This document shows positions 22,238 through 34,070 of a stretch of 64,000 bases of DNA, one piece after another (the first letter of the stretch is position 1; every line of letters begins with the position of its first letter). Made by a program: the position numbers and the translations under genes. Origin of the DNA: Lota lota (lineage: Eukaryota > Chordata > Actinopteri > Gadiformes > Lotidae); NCBI GenBank assembly GCA_026745465.1, contig JACYXH010000109.1, positions 357,501 through 421,500 of the forward strand. The letters run 5' to 3'. The notes below the pieces were generated by a model. It saw only the letters and a list, made by a program, of their open reading frames with translations, was not told where the DNA came from and did no database searches.

Positions 22238-25214
22238 TTTTCTTAAGTTTTTTTTACACCCCGTAGAAAGGTTATAATATGTTCAACCTCGGGCACCGGG
22301 CGTGGGGCAGTGGAGGCCCCTTCTCTCTCATCAAGGAGAGAGAGAGAAGCTGTCCAACGTCGAGAAGCTGATCTTGGCAATGTAGGGATAATAGTTTCCA
22401 ACAACTACGACAACAAAATTCAAGCAATCGCAAGAGCTCAGCTCTTGTTGAGTACATTTTGAACTTGCACAGTTGCTTACGAAGACGACAAGCCAACGAG
22501 CGCTCTGATCAGCTCTCACAAAGCCCTCTGTCATGGTGATCTGATGTGTCAGCGGCTGTTCCAAGCGGTTCTATGCACTTGCTGTTAAGCTGTGTCTTGG
22601 TGCTGGGGGTCTCTGCACTGCTAAATTTGATAGGGGTTTTGTATTCATCTACATAAAAACACACACTTTAGTGTGGAAAGTCAAACACGGATGCAGCAGT
22701 TTTTTTTTTATTTTGTTGCGGTTAAGCCGACAGCAGTGGCCGCTACAAGCCAATGTTTACTTGCAGAGCGGTACGTGACTATGGGTTGCTTTTGATGACA
22801 TAACGGTGTGCAGTTGTATCGCTACCGTTTCATTTTGCACATCAACGTTCTCCAAAGGAGTGACATATTCTTCTTACAGTTATCGCATAGGGAAACAACC
22901 TCAAAATCGAATTTCTCCAAAACGTGGATGTGTCAAAGAACACTGAGGCACACCCATTTATCACAATCCCCCCTCATCACCGAACTGCAACACCATTTTA
23001 CAGTCACTCCGTTATAGTTGAATCCTTCATATACATAGGATATTTTTGTGAAAGGAAGGAGCATCAGCTCATCTTCACTATGCTATATGAGGCTGAGGGT
23101 TGAATGTCTTTTTCACTGCGGCGATTCCTATTGGAAATGCCACACGTTTGCGTCGTAACTGATTTGAACAGATTCTTTTTGTCAAATTGTTCTCTTTTTC
23201 GTGTCATTTATTGGTTATGTGCCACGATGGACCTACATTGTCTCAATCTTTACAGGCATTTAAACTACGGTGGAAATGCAGACAACAATGGGCTGGAGGA
23301 AATGCGACGTTATATTTCCTTGAGGGACCCTTTCATAAAAAAGACACCCCAGGTCTCTAGCTTACTCCAAAGAAATGTTAGGCCCCCATGAACGGTGTTT
23401 TATTTATATTGTGATTTACCCCCATTTGCATCTTTTTCTGTAGGGCTAAAGCCACGAAATTCATAATCTTGTTTGTCCTTGACTCCCTCTTTCATACGGA
23501 ACAGACCCCAGGTCTCTAGCTGGCTCCCAAGTGTCTTTGACCCCCGGGTCACCTGCTAATTACATCACTTCCTGTAGGGCTACGACCCCAGTGTTGATAA
23601 TTTGAGTAGTCTTTTGAAAATCCTTTCGTCAGCCTTTTATATTATTGATTGCATTCATGCTTCAAAAACATTAAAAGTGCCATGCATTTGCATTTGCACT
23701 GCAAAATCTGCCTTTTTATTGAAAGAACATTATCAAACTGTTACATTAAAATAACACGTAACATAACAGCTCAGATAACTACACAACAGCAAAGAAAAGT
23801 GTTCAAACAACATGCAAGCTACGTGGTTTCAGCGATAGCAGCATCCATAGCAACCACCATAACAACGATATAAACGTTGCATTTACTAACAAACTAATCC
23901 TCGTAACCATTCACTGACGAAGATTATACAAATAAAATGTACATTTATTTGTAGAAACGTTATCAAAACGCATTTTAGACAATCATATGGTTCGTTTAAG
24001 GTTGGAGATCACAAGGTTGGAGTCATTTCTATTGTGATCCTCAAACAGAAAAGGACATCAGCACAACATATAAACGAATAGATGATATGGAAATACAATT
24101 TGGCTACAATTCAGACAACAGCAGCAATGATGTGTTTTGCTACCTTGCTATCTCTTCATTATGTGGAGTTTCAATAGGACTTAATGAGATCATTGAAGGT
24201 ACTTTAAAAGTACTCTCTCATCTCAGTGTGAAACGGCTTTGCTGCTATTTCACACAGAGCTTCTGAACTGAATCGGAGCAAAATGAAGTAAGTTAATACA
24301 AGAAAATAACACACAATATCAGAAGATTATGTAACTCATACATAAAAGTATGAAATTAAACAAATGTGATAATGTCTGAGCTCTAAAATAAATATCACTG
24401 CTAATGACGCACAACTTGTTTTGCCATTAGCTTTCCGCCCCCTCAGAAGAACTATCAATCATATGTCCTCACTTTCTGCACATCTTTATCGCGTGTCTAT
24501 GTAGTACGTGTCCTCAACAATGCATGATGTGCACATCATGCATTATCAAATCGGAGTTTTTGTGTTAAGAAAAGGACCCCCCTCATTTGGGTGGGGAGTT
24601 TGTTTGTTTACTTCTTGTGACACACGGCAGATCTTGTCTGGATCGATGTGGATGGAGAACGCATCCCAAGGCATCCAGCAGGGTATGGTCTGCTGTGAGA
24701 TGCTGCAGCAGCAGCACATCACAGCGTGAGGCTGTTGTTCAGAGTGAGTCACGGTTGTAACGAGAGTCGTTAGGCTGGAAACAAGCGCGAGTCCAAAACA
24801 AGCGCTTAGCAACACAACAAAATTGGCCAAGGACCAAAGTAAAGTATAAACAGTGAACGGATCGATGAATGTAGCAACTGTGTGACCACAAAGGAGTAAG
24901 TACACACAATCAGGTAAAAAAAAAAAAGATAAAAGATCTCACCCACCTGATCATTCCTTGGGTAAACTACGTTTAAGATCAATGCATTTGCAGACTACGA
25001 CCAAGCGAGAGAGTGTGCTGGGGATATTAACGTTTAGGATAAGACCAACAGTGCACCAGTTTATGTGGAGTTCCGAAACACAACACAGTTCCCAAGTGTG
25101 CTGGTCCATGTTCAACCTACTTCCAAGAAGTGCGCAGAAGCTGTCCTTCTTCAGAGGCAGACCAGCAAAACAGTGCTCCAGATAACTATGAAGAAAGAGG
25201 ATGTCTTTGAAGCC
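22238..25214. other. gene-free stretch, no gene seen
   Basis: AT-rich unique sequence with T-runs and short GA/CT tracts. Open stretches near 22270-22560 and 24546-24905 have no recognisable homology or splice context. Confidence 0.45.
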
Positions 25215-25446
25215 AGCAACTTTCTCTCTCTCTCTTTCTCTCTCTCTCTCTCGCTCTCTCTCTCGCTCTCGCTCTCGCTCTCGCTTGCTCTTTTTCTTGC
25301 TCTCTCCTCCCCCCTCATGCTCTCTCCCTTGCTCTCTCTCTTTCTTGCCTCTCCCTCCCCCCTCACGCTCTCTCTCCCTCGCTCTCTCTCTTTCTCTCCT
25401 CTCCCTCTCTCTCTCTCTTTCTCTCCTCTCCCTCTCTCTCTCTCTC
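25215..25446. repeat. (CT)n compound tract
   Basis: CTCT with CTCG, TTTCT and CTCCCC variants. Confidence 0.93.
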
Positions 25447-25621
25447 GCACACTCACTTCCAAGTCCCTCAGGCCTCTGCACATTTCTTCCTCATCTGTCC
25501 TTCTCTTAAGAATCTAATTTTCAATTTCCTTTTGCTTCTTTGACTCGCTCTTGTTTTCCTCCTCCCTTTTTCTTGGCTCTCCTGGCTATTTTCCCTCTCA
25601 CTCTCTCGCATTCTCTCTTGA

Positions 25622-25667
<46 letters not shown>

Positions 25668-25895
25668 CTACACACAAACACACACACACACACACACATA
25701 AACACATATTCACACACATGCACACACATGCATGCACGCACACACGCAGACAAACACACCTACGCACACACATACACACACATCTTCACACACATACATA
25801 CACACATATTCACACACACGCACACACACATGTATGCATGCACACACAAGCACACACATACGCACATACATACACACACACATGCACACATAAAT
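25622..25895. repeat. (CA)n array
   Basis: CA repeats with TACA, GCA and TTCA interruptions. Confidence 0.93.
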
Positions 25896-28800
25896 ACAGA
25901 CACTGTCTCCACTCTAGATTATATTTTATAAATTTGAACTGTCTGCAGAGCAGACACATACAACTACTTTTTGATTTATTGCTCAAATGGAGCCCGGACC
26001 ATGTACATATTACAGTAAACACACAAGGTAGGCCACACATATACAGTTAGAGCCGTTACTCCCCCTTATCTATATTGCTCAAAGATCCATTTCTATCAAT
26101 CTATATGTACAGAGTCATCCACTTTCAGTGGAAACACACAATCAGCGGTAGACACCAACGTTGATATGAGCAAAGTTCTGAATCATCCTTATTTAAGGGC
26201 AATAAAAGCATTTTGTTAGCACAAGCTGTTTAATTTCAGCACCACTTTCAGTAATGTTGTTTCAGAATCACACGTCAGATATGGGAAAATGTCTGCTTTC
26301 TAGTCGAACTGCGCTGGTGTGAAAAGACCATTGAAATTATTTCCAATCTTCGTAAACTCTCAAAACACATACTCGTACCAGCAAGCATTTTTCACATCAC
26401 GGTCCAAAGAAAAAGAAGTATGTGTGAAGCAAGTCGTTCAGGTCAACCTTTCGGTTAGTGTGGAGCCAACCTCGTTCCCAGGCTTCTCATCTCACCAGGG
26501 AACACCTGGAAAACCGGTCTAATTGGTCGAGAAATGTTTTACAAAATACCGCAAACTTGTTTTCTCTGGTATTAATTAAGTGGTTTATCAATTTAGTTAA
26601 ATGCTAATTGTTGGGGAATGGGCCAGGCTAGCGGCTATTCTGTAATTCTCCAGAACTCACAGATGGCCACCCCTATTCAACCAAACCAAGCGTACGCAAT
26701 GCAAGAAGAGATCAAATAAGAATCCACGCAACAGAAACACATGACTGGTTATTTGAACTATTTGAAGGGAGCGATTCAGTTACTTGGGCTAACGAGAGGC
26801 GAGAGAGAGGAACATCCGTTTCCGTCACATGTTTCGGATGTTGCTTTGTCAAACCCTTTGTCAAAAACGTTCCCAGGGATTAGGAGAACCTAAATGGTTT
26901 GAACTGAATTCACGACCCTCTCTTGGCCTGACGTGAGGGCACAGGTCCCCAGTCCACTGTGGGAGACTCTCTTTTCGACCGACACTGGCGCAATGCAGAT
27001 CGGTTCAATTCAAAAATAAATTGTACAACCAAAAAGGGTTGTACACACAATCACACGTTAACATGACCATTCATCCTTTCCTTCTGGTTATCCAGAAAAC
27101 CATTGAACACTGCCAGCCAAACATCGTAACTTTGCCTTCTCTTTACCTCCCCATCCTTTGATGAAATGCAACACAGTCCCGGCCTTATATGAAACATATA
27201 CTACAACTTAATGAATACCTCTCTCTATCTTCTCCCTACATCTCTCTCTCTCTGCCTATTTCTCGCCAATTGTGAAACGGATGGTGATCGTGAGCAGGAG
27301 AAAAATAGCGTTGCTTTTGGACGTTCCATAGTGGATGTCAAAATTAAGAAGTGAGAAAGAGTGGAACCCAAAGTATTGCACTTGCCACTGTAATCTATCC
27401 AAAAAAGTTGATACAGTATTTAGAGTAGAAAGCTTTACTGTAGATGGTTTGAATAATACACATTGTTCCATCTGCAATAACATAAATGTCGATTGTATTT
27501 AGTTGAAGGAAATACAATCCGGATATGTGATAGATGCAACAAAAAGTGATTCTGCCCATGGCTATTTGTTTATCAGATAAAAAAAAAAAAAACATTTCCT
27601 AGTGTAAATGAATAGGTTCGCAATGAGCATACAAGCAAAGAATGCTAACCCAATAGTTTGCTACTAACTAACACATTACTATAAACAAACATCTAGCATC
27701 ATCCATCTCTGGTGTACATAAGATGTACAGTATGTACCATATGCACAGCTACTTCTTAAAATATCATTAAACACCCAAGCAATCTTGAATGGCGGTGTTG
27801 TATATAAAATGTGATTAAGGTCTTTATTCTATGAATCACATTAATATCCCCCCCCCCCCACAAACACACACACACACACACACACACACATTCACATACA
27901 CATTCAAACACACGGGCAACAATACATAGAGTCTGCAAACAAAAAATACCCCTCATACGTTCACTCTCACAAACACTATTTTCAGTGCAGTGAGTGGAAC
28001 ACAATGGCTCCATTGTCTCTGTTCACTTGTTCCCTTGTAAACATAAATCTAAATCAGGAAGTGTATCTAGCGCGGCGTGTACAATAAAGGTGTCAGTTAG
28101 GAAAGAGTGCCCCACGCGCACAGGAAATCGAGCGCAAGGTCCTCCAGACAGTAAGAAATGCCTTACTGTGCCAGACCCCCTAACTATCTATAGAGCTGCA
28201 CAGGAGAAAAATAAAGCAGCATGTGTCTGAGTCGTTCATCTCAGAGCACCAGGAGAGAGAAAAAACAATTGAAACGAGAATATGCAATACAATACAGAAA
28301 GCCAACATGATGGTCCACTGATAAAATAGGGAGGCAGAGACGCATGCAGGTGACGAATGAGCAGGTACAGCTCATCAGAGAAGAAGTTAGACAAAGACGA
28401 CAGGCGATGTGGTAGAAGAACAATTGGAAGACATCGTCGCCATCTTCTACTTTTTTTAAGGGAATGTATTGTTCAGAAGAGGCTTCCTGAACCACAAGGG
28501 ATGATAGGACAGATGTTCTTCTTAAGAGAGTAGTGGATACAGCCTTTTTATTATATTTCCCATGGAGCGCAACACTATTTAGACAATAGCAATATGAGAT
28601 GCCTGGGAAAGAATTAAGGAGAGGGAGTTGTAAAAAGCACACACATAAAGATGAACTCAAGCACATACAGGAAACAGCACAACACAGAATGCATAAGTAA
28701 AGTTACTACACTATTTAATCAAGCACACCAAAGCAGATTTGCGTACACTGTTAGAAAGTGCAATGCCACCACCATGAGATCATTGCTCATAAATATAAAC

Positions 28801-29299
28801 ATTTATCTATTTCAATCAAGAGGGACCCATATTAAAATTAAGAAGATGATTTATTGACCCAACAATATATTTGGCAATTACTATCGTAAATGATTATTGA
28901 TGTGGACAATGGAGCCATGAAGATTCACTTATGATCTTTCAAGGGGACAATGGAGCCATGAAGTCTGCCGTTAGAGGAATTCCCCTGAGCGAGCCCAGAT
29001 GCTGGTTGTGGTGGTGGTGGTGGATACCATTGGAGGACGTCTCTTTCTCCGTAATCAGGTGGAGCCTAGTCCCGGAGGTGGAGGGGATGGAGTAGGGCTG
29101 CAATGAGTCGCGATGAACACAACAGAGACAAGCATGAATACAAGATGTGTATGAACACTGCGCATTGGCAGCAATTACACTGTTTAATGCATGAGGTCCT
29201 AATTGGTTGAGAGAGGAAGAGGAGGGGTCTGCGATGACAGTGTGGGAATTTTGAATGATGGACGTAGTCCTCGTGATTAAACTTTTGCTATAGCTACAT
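25896..29299. other. gene-free stretch, no gene seen
   Basis: Mostly AT-rich. Contains C12(AC)n at 27848-27890 and small palindromes at 27024-27045 (GTACAACC/GGTTGTAC) and 28001-28016 (ACAATGG/CCATTGT). The 28241-28666 stretch is open on the minus strand for 141 codons but resembles nothing I know. Confidence 0.45.
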
Positions 29300-29397
29300 A
29301 TATTACACTACATTACCAAGACAAATTCCTTGTATGTGTAAAAACCGTACTTGGCAATAAAGCTTTTCTGATTCTGATTCTGATTCTGATTCTGATA
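29300..29397 (+). repeat. retroposon 3' tail with (GATTCT)n
   Basis: AAATTCCTTGTATGTGTAAA, then TACTTGGCAATAAAGCTTTT and CTGATTCTGATTCTGATTCT, is the typical 3' end of an abundant fish LINE/SINE tail with a hexamer microsatellite. Confidence 0.7.
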
Positions 29398-29762
29398 TAA
29401 ATCGAATTTCCTACTTAGAGTGTGTTGAGGTCATTGGTGGCCTGCAGAAGACAAGCGAGAGGACTTCTCCATTTGGGGTTCAATTTTGCTCTTATTTACA
29501 GCTGTGTTAACACCTGCTTGAGTGGGAAAACAATCCACTGTGTTTTGGCTTGTGCGTGACAGAGAAATCTGTCCAACCTGTGGTGGTGTATTGTGGGTGC
29601 AGGACTGCAAGGAACAAAGCTATTGCAAGATTGATATGCAGTAGGAGTGAAAGAGAGACAGTAAAACAATCATAAAAGAGAGTGGTGGCAGGGGAGGGAG
29701 AACCGAAGTCAGCTGCCACGTCATATGGCTGCTGAACACCTGTCCCACACACACACGAACGC

Positions 29763-29812
<50 letters not shown>

Positions 29813-29841
29813 GCACGCTCGCACGCATGCGCGCACACACA

Positions 29842-29876
<35 letters not shown>

Positions 29877-30639
29877 GAATCTGGGCATGGTGACAATGAC
29901 AAGACATTTATTTCTTAGCTGGGTTTTCGATGACCGATAAAGGACGAGCAGTATTCTGGATATCAAACCAATTTAAAACTTAACTTTGTAATATGAACTG
30001 CAGAAAAATATAACACAACTCTTCCAATCATCTCTTTAGTGAAAGGCAGTACAAACTTAGCATCTTAAGCTAAAGGCACAAGAAAGAAACTCGTTTATAC
30101 AAAAATAAAGTAAAGAGTGGTGTCTGAAGCTGCTGAGCAGATTTAACAACTTTTGTTCTGTAAATACAGCATGTGTTGATGGATGGTATATGACGAGGTA
30201 TTCAATTGTGCATGCTTGCTTTTTATGTTGTTCTGTTGGCCTCTGGTCACAGATGCCTGTTAACAATTTGGATTTAGTTGTCTTTAGCACACGTTCAGAG
30301 CTGGAATACCTGTGTGTGTGTCTGTGTGTGTGTGTGTGTGTGTCTGTGTGTGTGTGTGTCTGTGTGTGTGTGTTTTATGTGGACAATGTAGGCCTAACGG
30401 CCTCTCACGGAATCTATTTTAACATTGTCATCTGTAGAGCCTATAACTATACAGGCTCTATATAAAAGGATGAATGGAAAAAAGATTGTTTTAAGCTGAG
30501 ATCAGTCCAAAGAAATTAAGTAAATCATTTATATCAATTATATCAGTGTAATACAATAAATCATTGCTATTCATGTTTTATAAAATAAATATCAATAAAG
30601 GTAATAAACAATGCCACACATCAATGATAGTAGTCCATA
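29398..30639. other. gene-free stretch with CA/GT tracts
   Basis: (CA)n at 29748-29873 and (GT)n at 30310-30374. The rest is AT-rich with no exon recognised. Confidence 0.5.
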
Positions 30640-30963
30640 TTCGATGTTTATATTAGGCGTCCATGGTAACTGTTCAGGTAAGCTGTCCATATTAGAGGTC
30701 CATATGACCTCTAATAGGTGGACTAGTCAGCATCATGTTTGATGCTGAGGCTAGGGGTTTATATTCAAATTCCATGTTTGATATTCAGGTGAGCCGTCCA
30801 CGTTAGGCACGCATGTTAGAGGTCCATGTGAAATGTTCAAGGTAGGTCTTCATATGAGCCGTCCATGTTTGATGTTCAGGTTGGGTGTGACCTTATTAGA
30901 CGTCCATGTCAGATGTTCAGGACCCTTATCTGTGTTAGCTGTTAGCTGTTAGCTGTTAGCTGT
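30640..30963. repeat. degenerate repeats around GTCCATGTTxGATGTTCAGG
   Basis: Many imperfect copies of a roughly 20-30-bp phrase (tccatgttagatgttcagg and variants) fill this block. It also contains an inverted repeat (TATTAGAGGT/ACCTCTAATA, 30690-30716) and ends in a (GTTAGCT)4-5 heptamer array (30927-30963). Confidence 0.65.
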
Positions 30964-31374
30964 CAGATGTGTGGGTGAAGAGCGGCTTTTCCTGAAGCAG
31001 ACCTCTTGCTGAGGGTCCTTCGGGTGCTCAGAGTGCGTCCAAACAAATCTGTTTTTGCCGTACTTGAGGGACCTCCTTCTCCAGCAGCAGGTGGATTCGC
31101 TCCACCAGCTCCTTCTCAAAGATGTGTCTAGAATAAGGTTGGTCCCAAGCCTCTGAAGTGTCCAAAGGTGGACCGCTGGAGCCCAACCGAGTCCTGTCTT
31201 ACAGAGGCCTAGTTTGTCTGAAACTCAATTAGAAATTCATTATTACTAATCAGCTATTTCTTGTGTTCTCGAGCTGCTAATATGCACATGTATTCGGTGC
31301 TAGACTTGAAGTCTGTCTTTGTTGGGTCTTCCTGTCCCTAACGGGGCCACAGCAGCTGTTCCCCACCAGAGCCG

Positions 31375-31459
31375 TGAAGATGTACCTGAGGTTTAGCACC
31401 TGGCTCCAACACCCATACAGGGTGTTAGAGCCAGGTGCTAAACCTCAGCTACATCTTCA
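31375..31459. repeat. long near-perfect hairpin, 40-bp arms
   Basis: The left arm (31375-31414, starting TGAAGATGTACCTGAGG and ending CTCCAACACCC) and right arm (31420-31459, starting GGGTGTTAGAGCC) are complementary at 38 of 40 positions across the 5-nt loop ATACA. It may be a palindromic duplication, a small fold-back element or a hairpin RNA; transcription is unknown. Confidence 0.9.
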
Positions 31460-32649
31460 GGGAGCGTCCGGCTGAAGAGCCTTCACTCCATCTCCTGCTC
31501 CATCCTGGGTGCCGAGAGAAGAACAAGAAGAGTGGAGTCAAAGACGTTGTCATCAACGTATGAATACAACTCAACACATGGTAAAGGTCTCCTCAAATGG
31601 AGGAACACTTAAATAGACGACACACGGTTTGCTTGTTTGTCTGTTTTTTTTTAAAGCAAATTGTGAATTGAATTTCAAAATTATTTTCGGTTGTTCTTAG
31701 GTTTCAATTAAACAAGCACCACAACGACCGCTTTTAACTTGCATTTTTATCCTTTACAAGTTAATAATTCTTTCTTTATTCATAAGTGCAGTCCATCCTT
31801 CTGTGTGATTACCGTAGGGATGGAGGTGTCCTCGGGGCTGTCTGAGTGGTACCAGGCCAGTAGGGCCCTTCAAAAGAGAGAAGAGAGAAGGAGCCTATTA
31901 CCAGTGCACCTTCCACAATACGTTCACACATGAGCAGCTTGGATTTAGTGATCGTGCATCCTGTTCTTCGATTTAAGAACGGGTTGATTGGTTTGATCTT
32001 CTTCGTGAGATGTCTTTGAAGGGAAGTATGCAGGACTATCCTACCTGGACAGAGGTCCTGAACGAACTGATCAGGCACTCTGCCACCAGCATGTGCAGAG
32101 GGATTTCCCAGCCGGGACGAGCGAGGAGGGTGTCATCGTCCTCACAGCGTCCTGGATGAGACACATCCGCGGGGAGAGAGGGAGGAGAAAGAAGTAGAGG
32201 AAATGCAAAGGGGTGGAGGGACGACGAACGGAAATGAGAGAAGGGATGGAGAGAAAGGGGAGTGAGAGAATGCTGGAAGAGGGTGGAGGGTTTCACAGGA
32301 GAGCAGGACCCAGGGCTGTTTTTTTTCCTTCTCTTCTTTCATTTGCTCTTTATTTGCGTGGCTCATTTATTTTGTTTTTAGAATCTACAGCATTAGACCG
32401 ACAGGCGTTTAAGCTGGAGCTGCGGATTGCGTTCGGAAGATGTGTCCATGTATTTTTAAAGTTACGTAGGCCTTTCACTTACGATCAGAACTATATGTCA
32501 CGCTGTGTGGCTTACCAAGTTGAGTAGATAGAGGGGCTGTGTGTGTTTTCATTTGTGGGGTTACACAAGGAAAGGCCAACATTGTTTAGAAGGAGATAAG
32601 GTAGGAAATAATTACAATGGCAACAATGACATTAACCTTTTTAGATTAT
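31460..32649. other. gene-free stretch, no gene seen
   Basis: Mixed composition with a purine-rich part (32160-32290). No exon or RNA recognised. Confidence 0.45.
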
Positions 32650-33840
32650 ATAATTATATGAACGAACAAATAGCACTCAATCATGCAGTAATAGAGAACT
32701 CTGCCCTGTGTATGTGGGGATGTGTGTCCGACACAACAACACACACAATTAGCTAGTTTTTAAGGATGTGTGTGTTCAACACATCAACACACACAATTAG
32801 CTAGTTTTCAAAGATGTGTGTGTTCAACACAACAACACACACAATTAGCTAGTTTTTAAGGATGTGTGTGTTCAACACATCAACACACACAATTAGTTAG
32901 TTTTCAAGGATGCGTGTGTTCAACACAACAACACACGCAATTAGCTAGTTTTCAAGGATGTGTGTGTTCAACACAACAACACACACAATTAGCTAGTTTT
33001 CAAGGATGCGTGTGTTCAGCACAACAACACACGCAATTAGCTAGTTTTCAAGGATGTGTGTGTTCAACACAACAACACACACAATTAGCTAGTTTTCAAG
33101 GATGTGTGTGTTCAACACAACAAGACACACAATTAGCTGGTTTTCAAGGATGTGTGTGTTCAACACAACAACACACGCAATTAGCTAGTTTTCAAGGATG
33201 TGTGTGTTCAACACAACACACGCAATTAGCTAGTTTTCAAGGATGTGTGTGTTCAACACAACAACACACGCAATTAGCTAGTTTTCAAGGATGTGTGTGT
33301 TCAACACAACAACACACACAATTAGCTAGTTTTCAAGGATGTGTGTGTTCAACACAACAACACGCACAAATATTAGTTTTATAACATTTTAGAGACATAT
33401 TCCTTTGAGTACTGGAAGGCTATTAATATAATTATATGAACGAAGGAGTACATCCACCTGTAGGGCGATGTGTATCCGACACTAAAACACACACCATGGC
33501 TTACTTTTATAGGATGTATCGTAACATTTAAGAAACATATTGGTTTGAGGGACAAGTCAACACTTGAGGGACAAGGCGCCCATCCCTGCGAGATAAAAAG
33601 GCGCGAGGTCTCCCTTCGGCACGAGATTAATAAAGGCATGAGAGGTAAATGCTTGCAAAAAATAAGACAGCATTAGACCTAGCAGTGCTGACTTTTCCCT
33701 CAAACAAACATGTCTCTCAAATGTCATAATACAGCCTATAAACAAACTAATGGCGTGTGTTGCTGTCTGACACACGTCGCCATATGTGCAGACTAGAGTT
33801 CTCTACTGCGCTATTCGTTCATATTTGTTCGTTCATACAA
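32650..33840. mobile_element. inverted-repeat element with amplified arm
   Basis: Three related arms are seen: left (from about 32650, TTATATGAACGAACAAATAG ... AGAGAACTCT), a second in the same orientation (from about 33430, TTATATGAACGAAGGAG) and an inverted one ending at about 33838 (complement of TTGTATGAACGAACAAATA ... AGAGAACTCT). Each continues with GATGTGTGTCCGACAC-like, CACACxCxATTAGxTAGTTTTTA-like and TAACATTTxAGAxACATxTT-like segments in the same order. In the left arm the middle segment is a roughly 13-fold tandem array. No transposase is visible, so this would be a non-autonomous (MITE or fold-back) element; superfamily undetermined. Confidence 0.7.
32715..33372. repeat. 48-bp minisatellite, about 13 copies
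   Basis: The unit is AAGGATGTGTGTGTTCAACA, then CAACAACACACACAATTAGC, then TAGTTTTC. Variants include ACGCAATT, CAGCACAAC, GACACAC and a copy lacking CAA near 33212. The length is divisible by three, so a frame of 172 codons (GCVCSTQQHTQLASFQ repeat) is open. Similarity of the unit to the flanking element arms indicates that it arose from mobile-element sequence, not from a gene. Confidence 0.96.
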
Positions 33841-34070
33841 TTGGGGGGGGGGGGGTGATGTGACCTCTCTGAGGGAGGGGGTGACCTCTCTGAGGGAGGG
33901 GGGGAGGGTGGTGTGACCTCTCTGAGGGAGGGGGGGTGTGTGACCTCTCTGAGGGAGGGTGGTGACCTCTCTAAGGGGGGGGGTGGTGTGACCTCTCTGA
34001 GGGAGGGGGGGGTGGTGTGACCTCTCTGAGGGAGGGGGGTGACCTCTCTGAGGGAGGGGGGGGGGTCACT
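33841..34070. repeat. G-rich minisatellite GTGACCTCTCTGAGGGAGG
   Basis: About nine copies of TGACCTCTCTGAGGGAGG separated by G-runs of variable length and GTGGTG. It begins two bases after the inverted-repeat element ends. Confidence 0.93.

Noticed and set aside
28241..28666. 141-codon minus-strand frame
   Set aside because: No recognisable domain and no splice signals flanking a plausible exon.
32866..33384. 172-codon GCVCSTQQHTQLASFQ repeat protein
   Set aside because: 48-bp minisatellite derived from an inverted-repeat element arm; coding is not supported.
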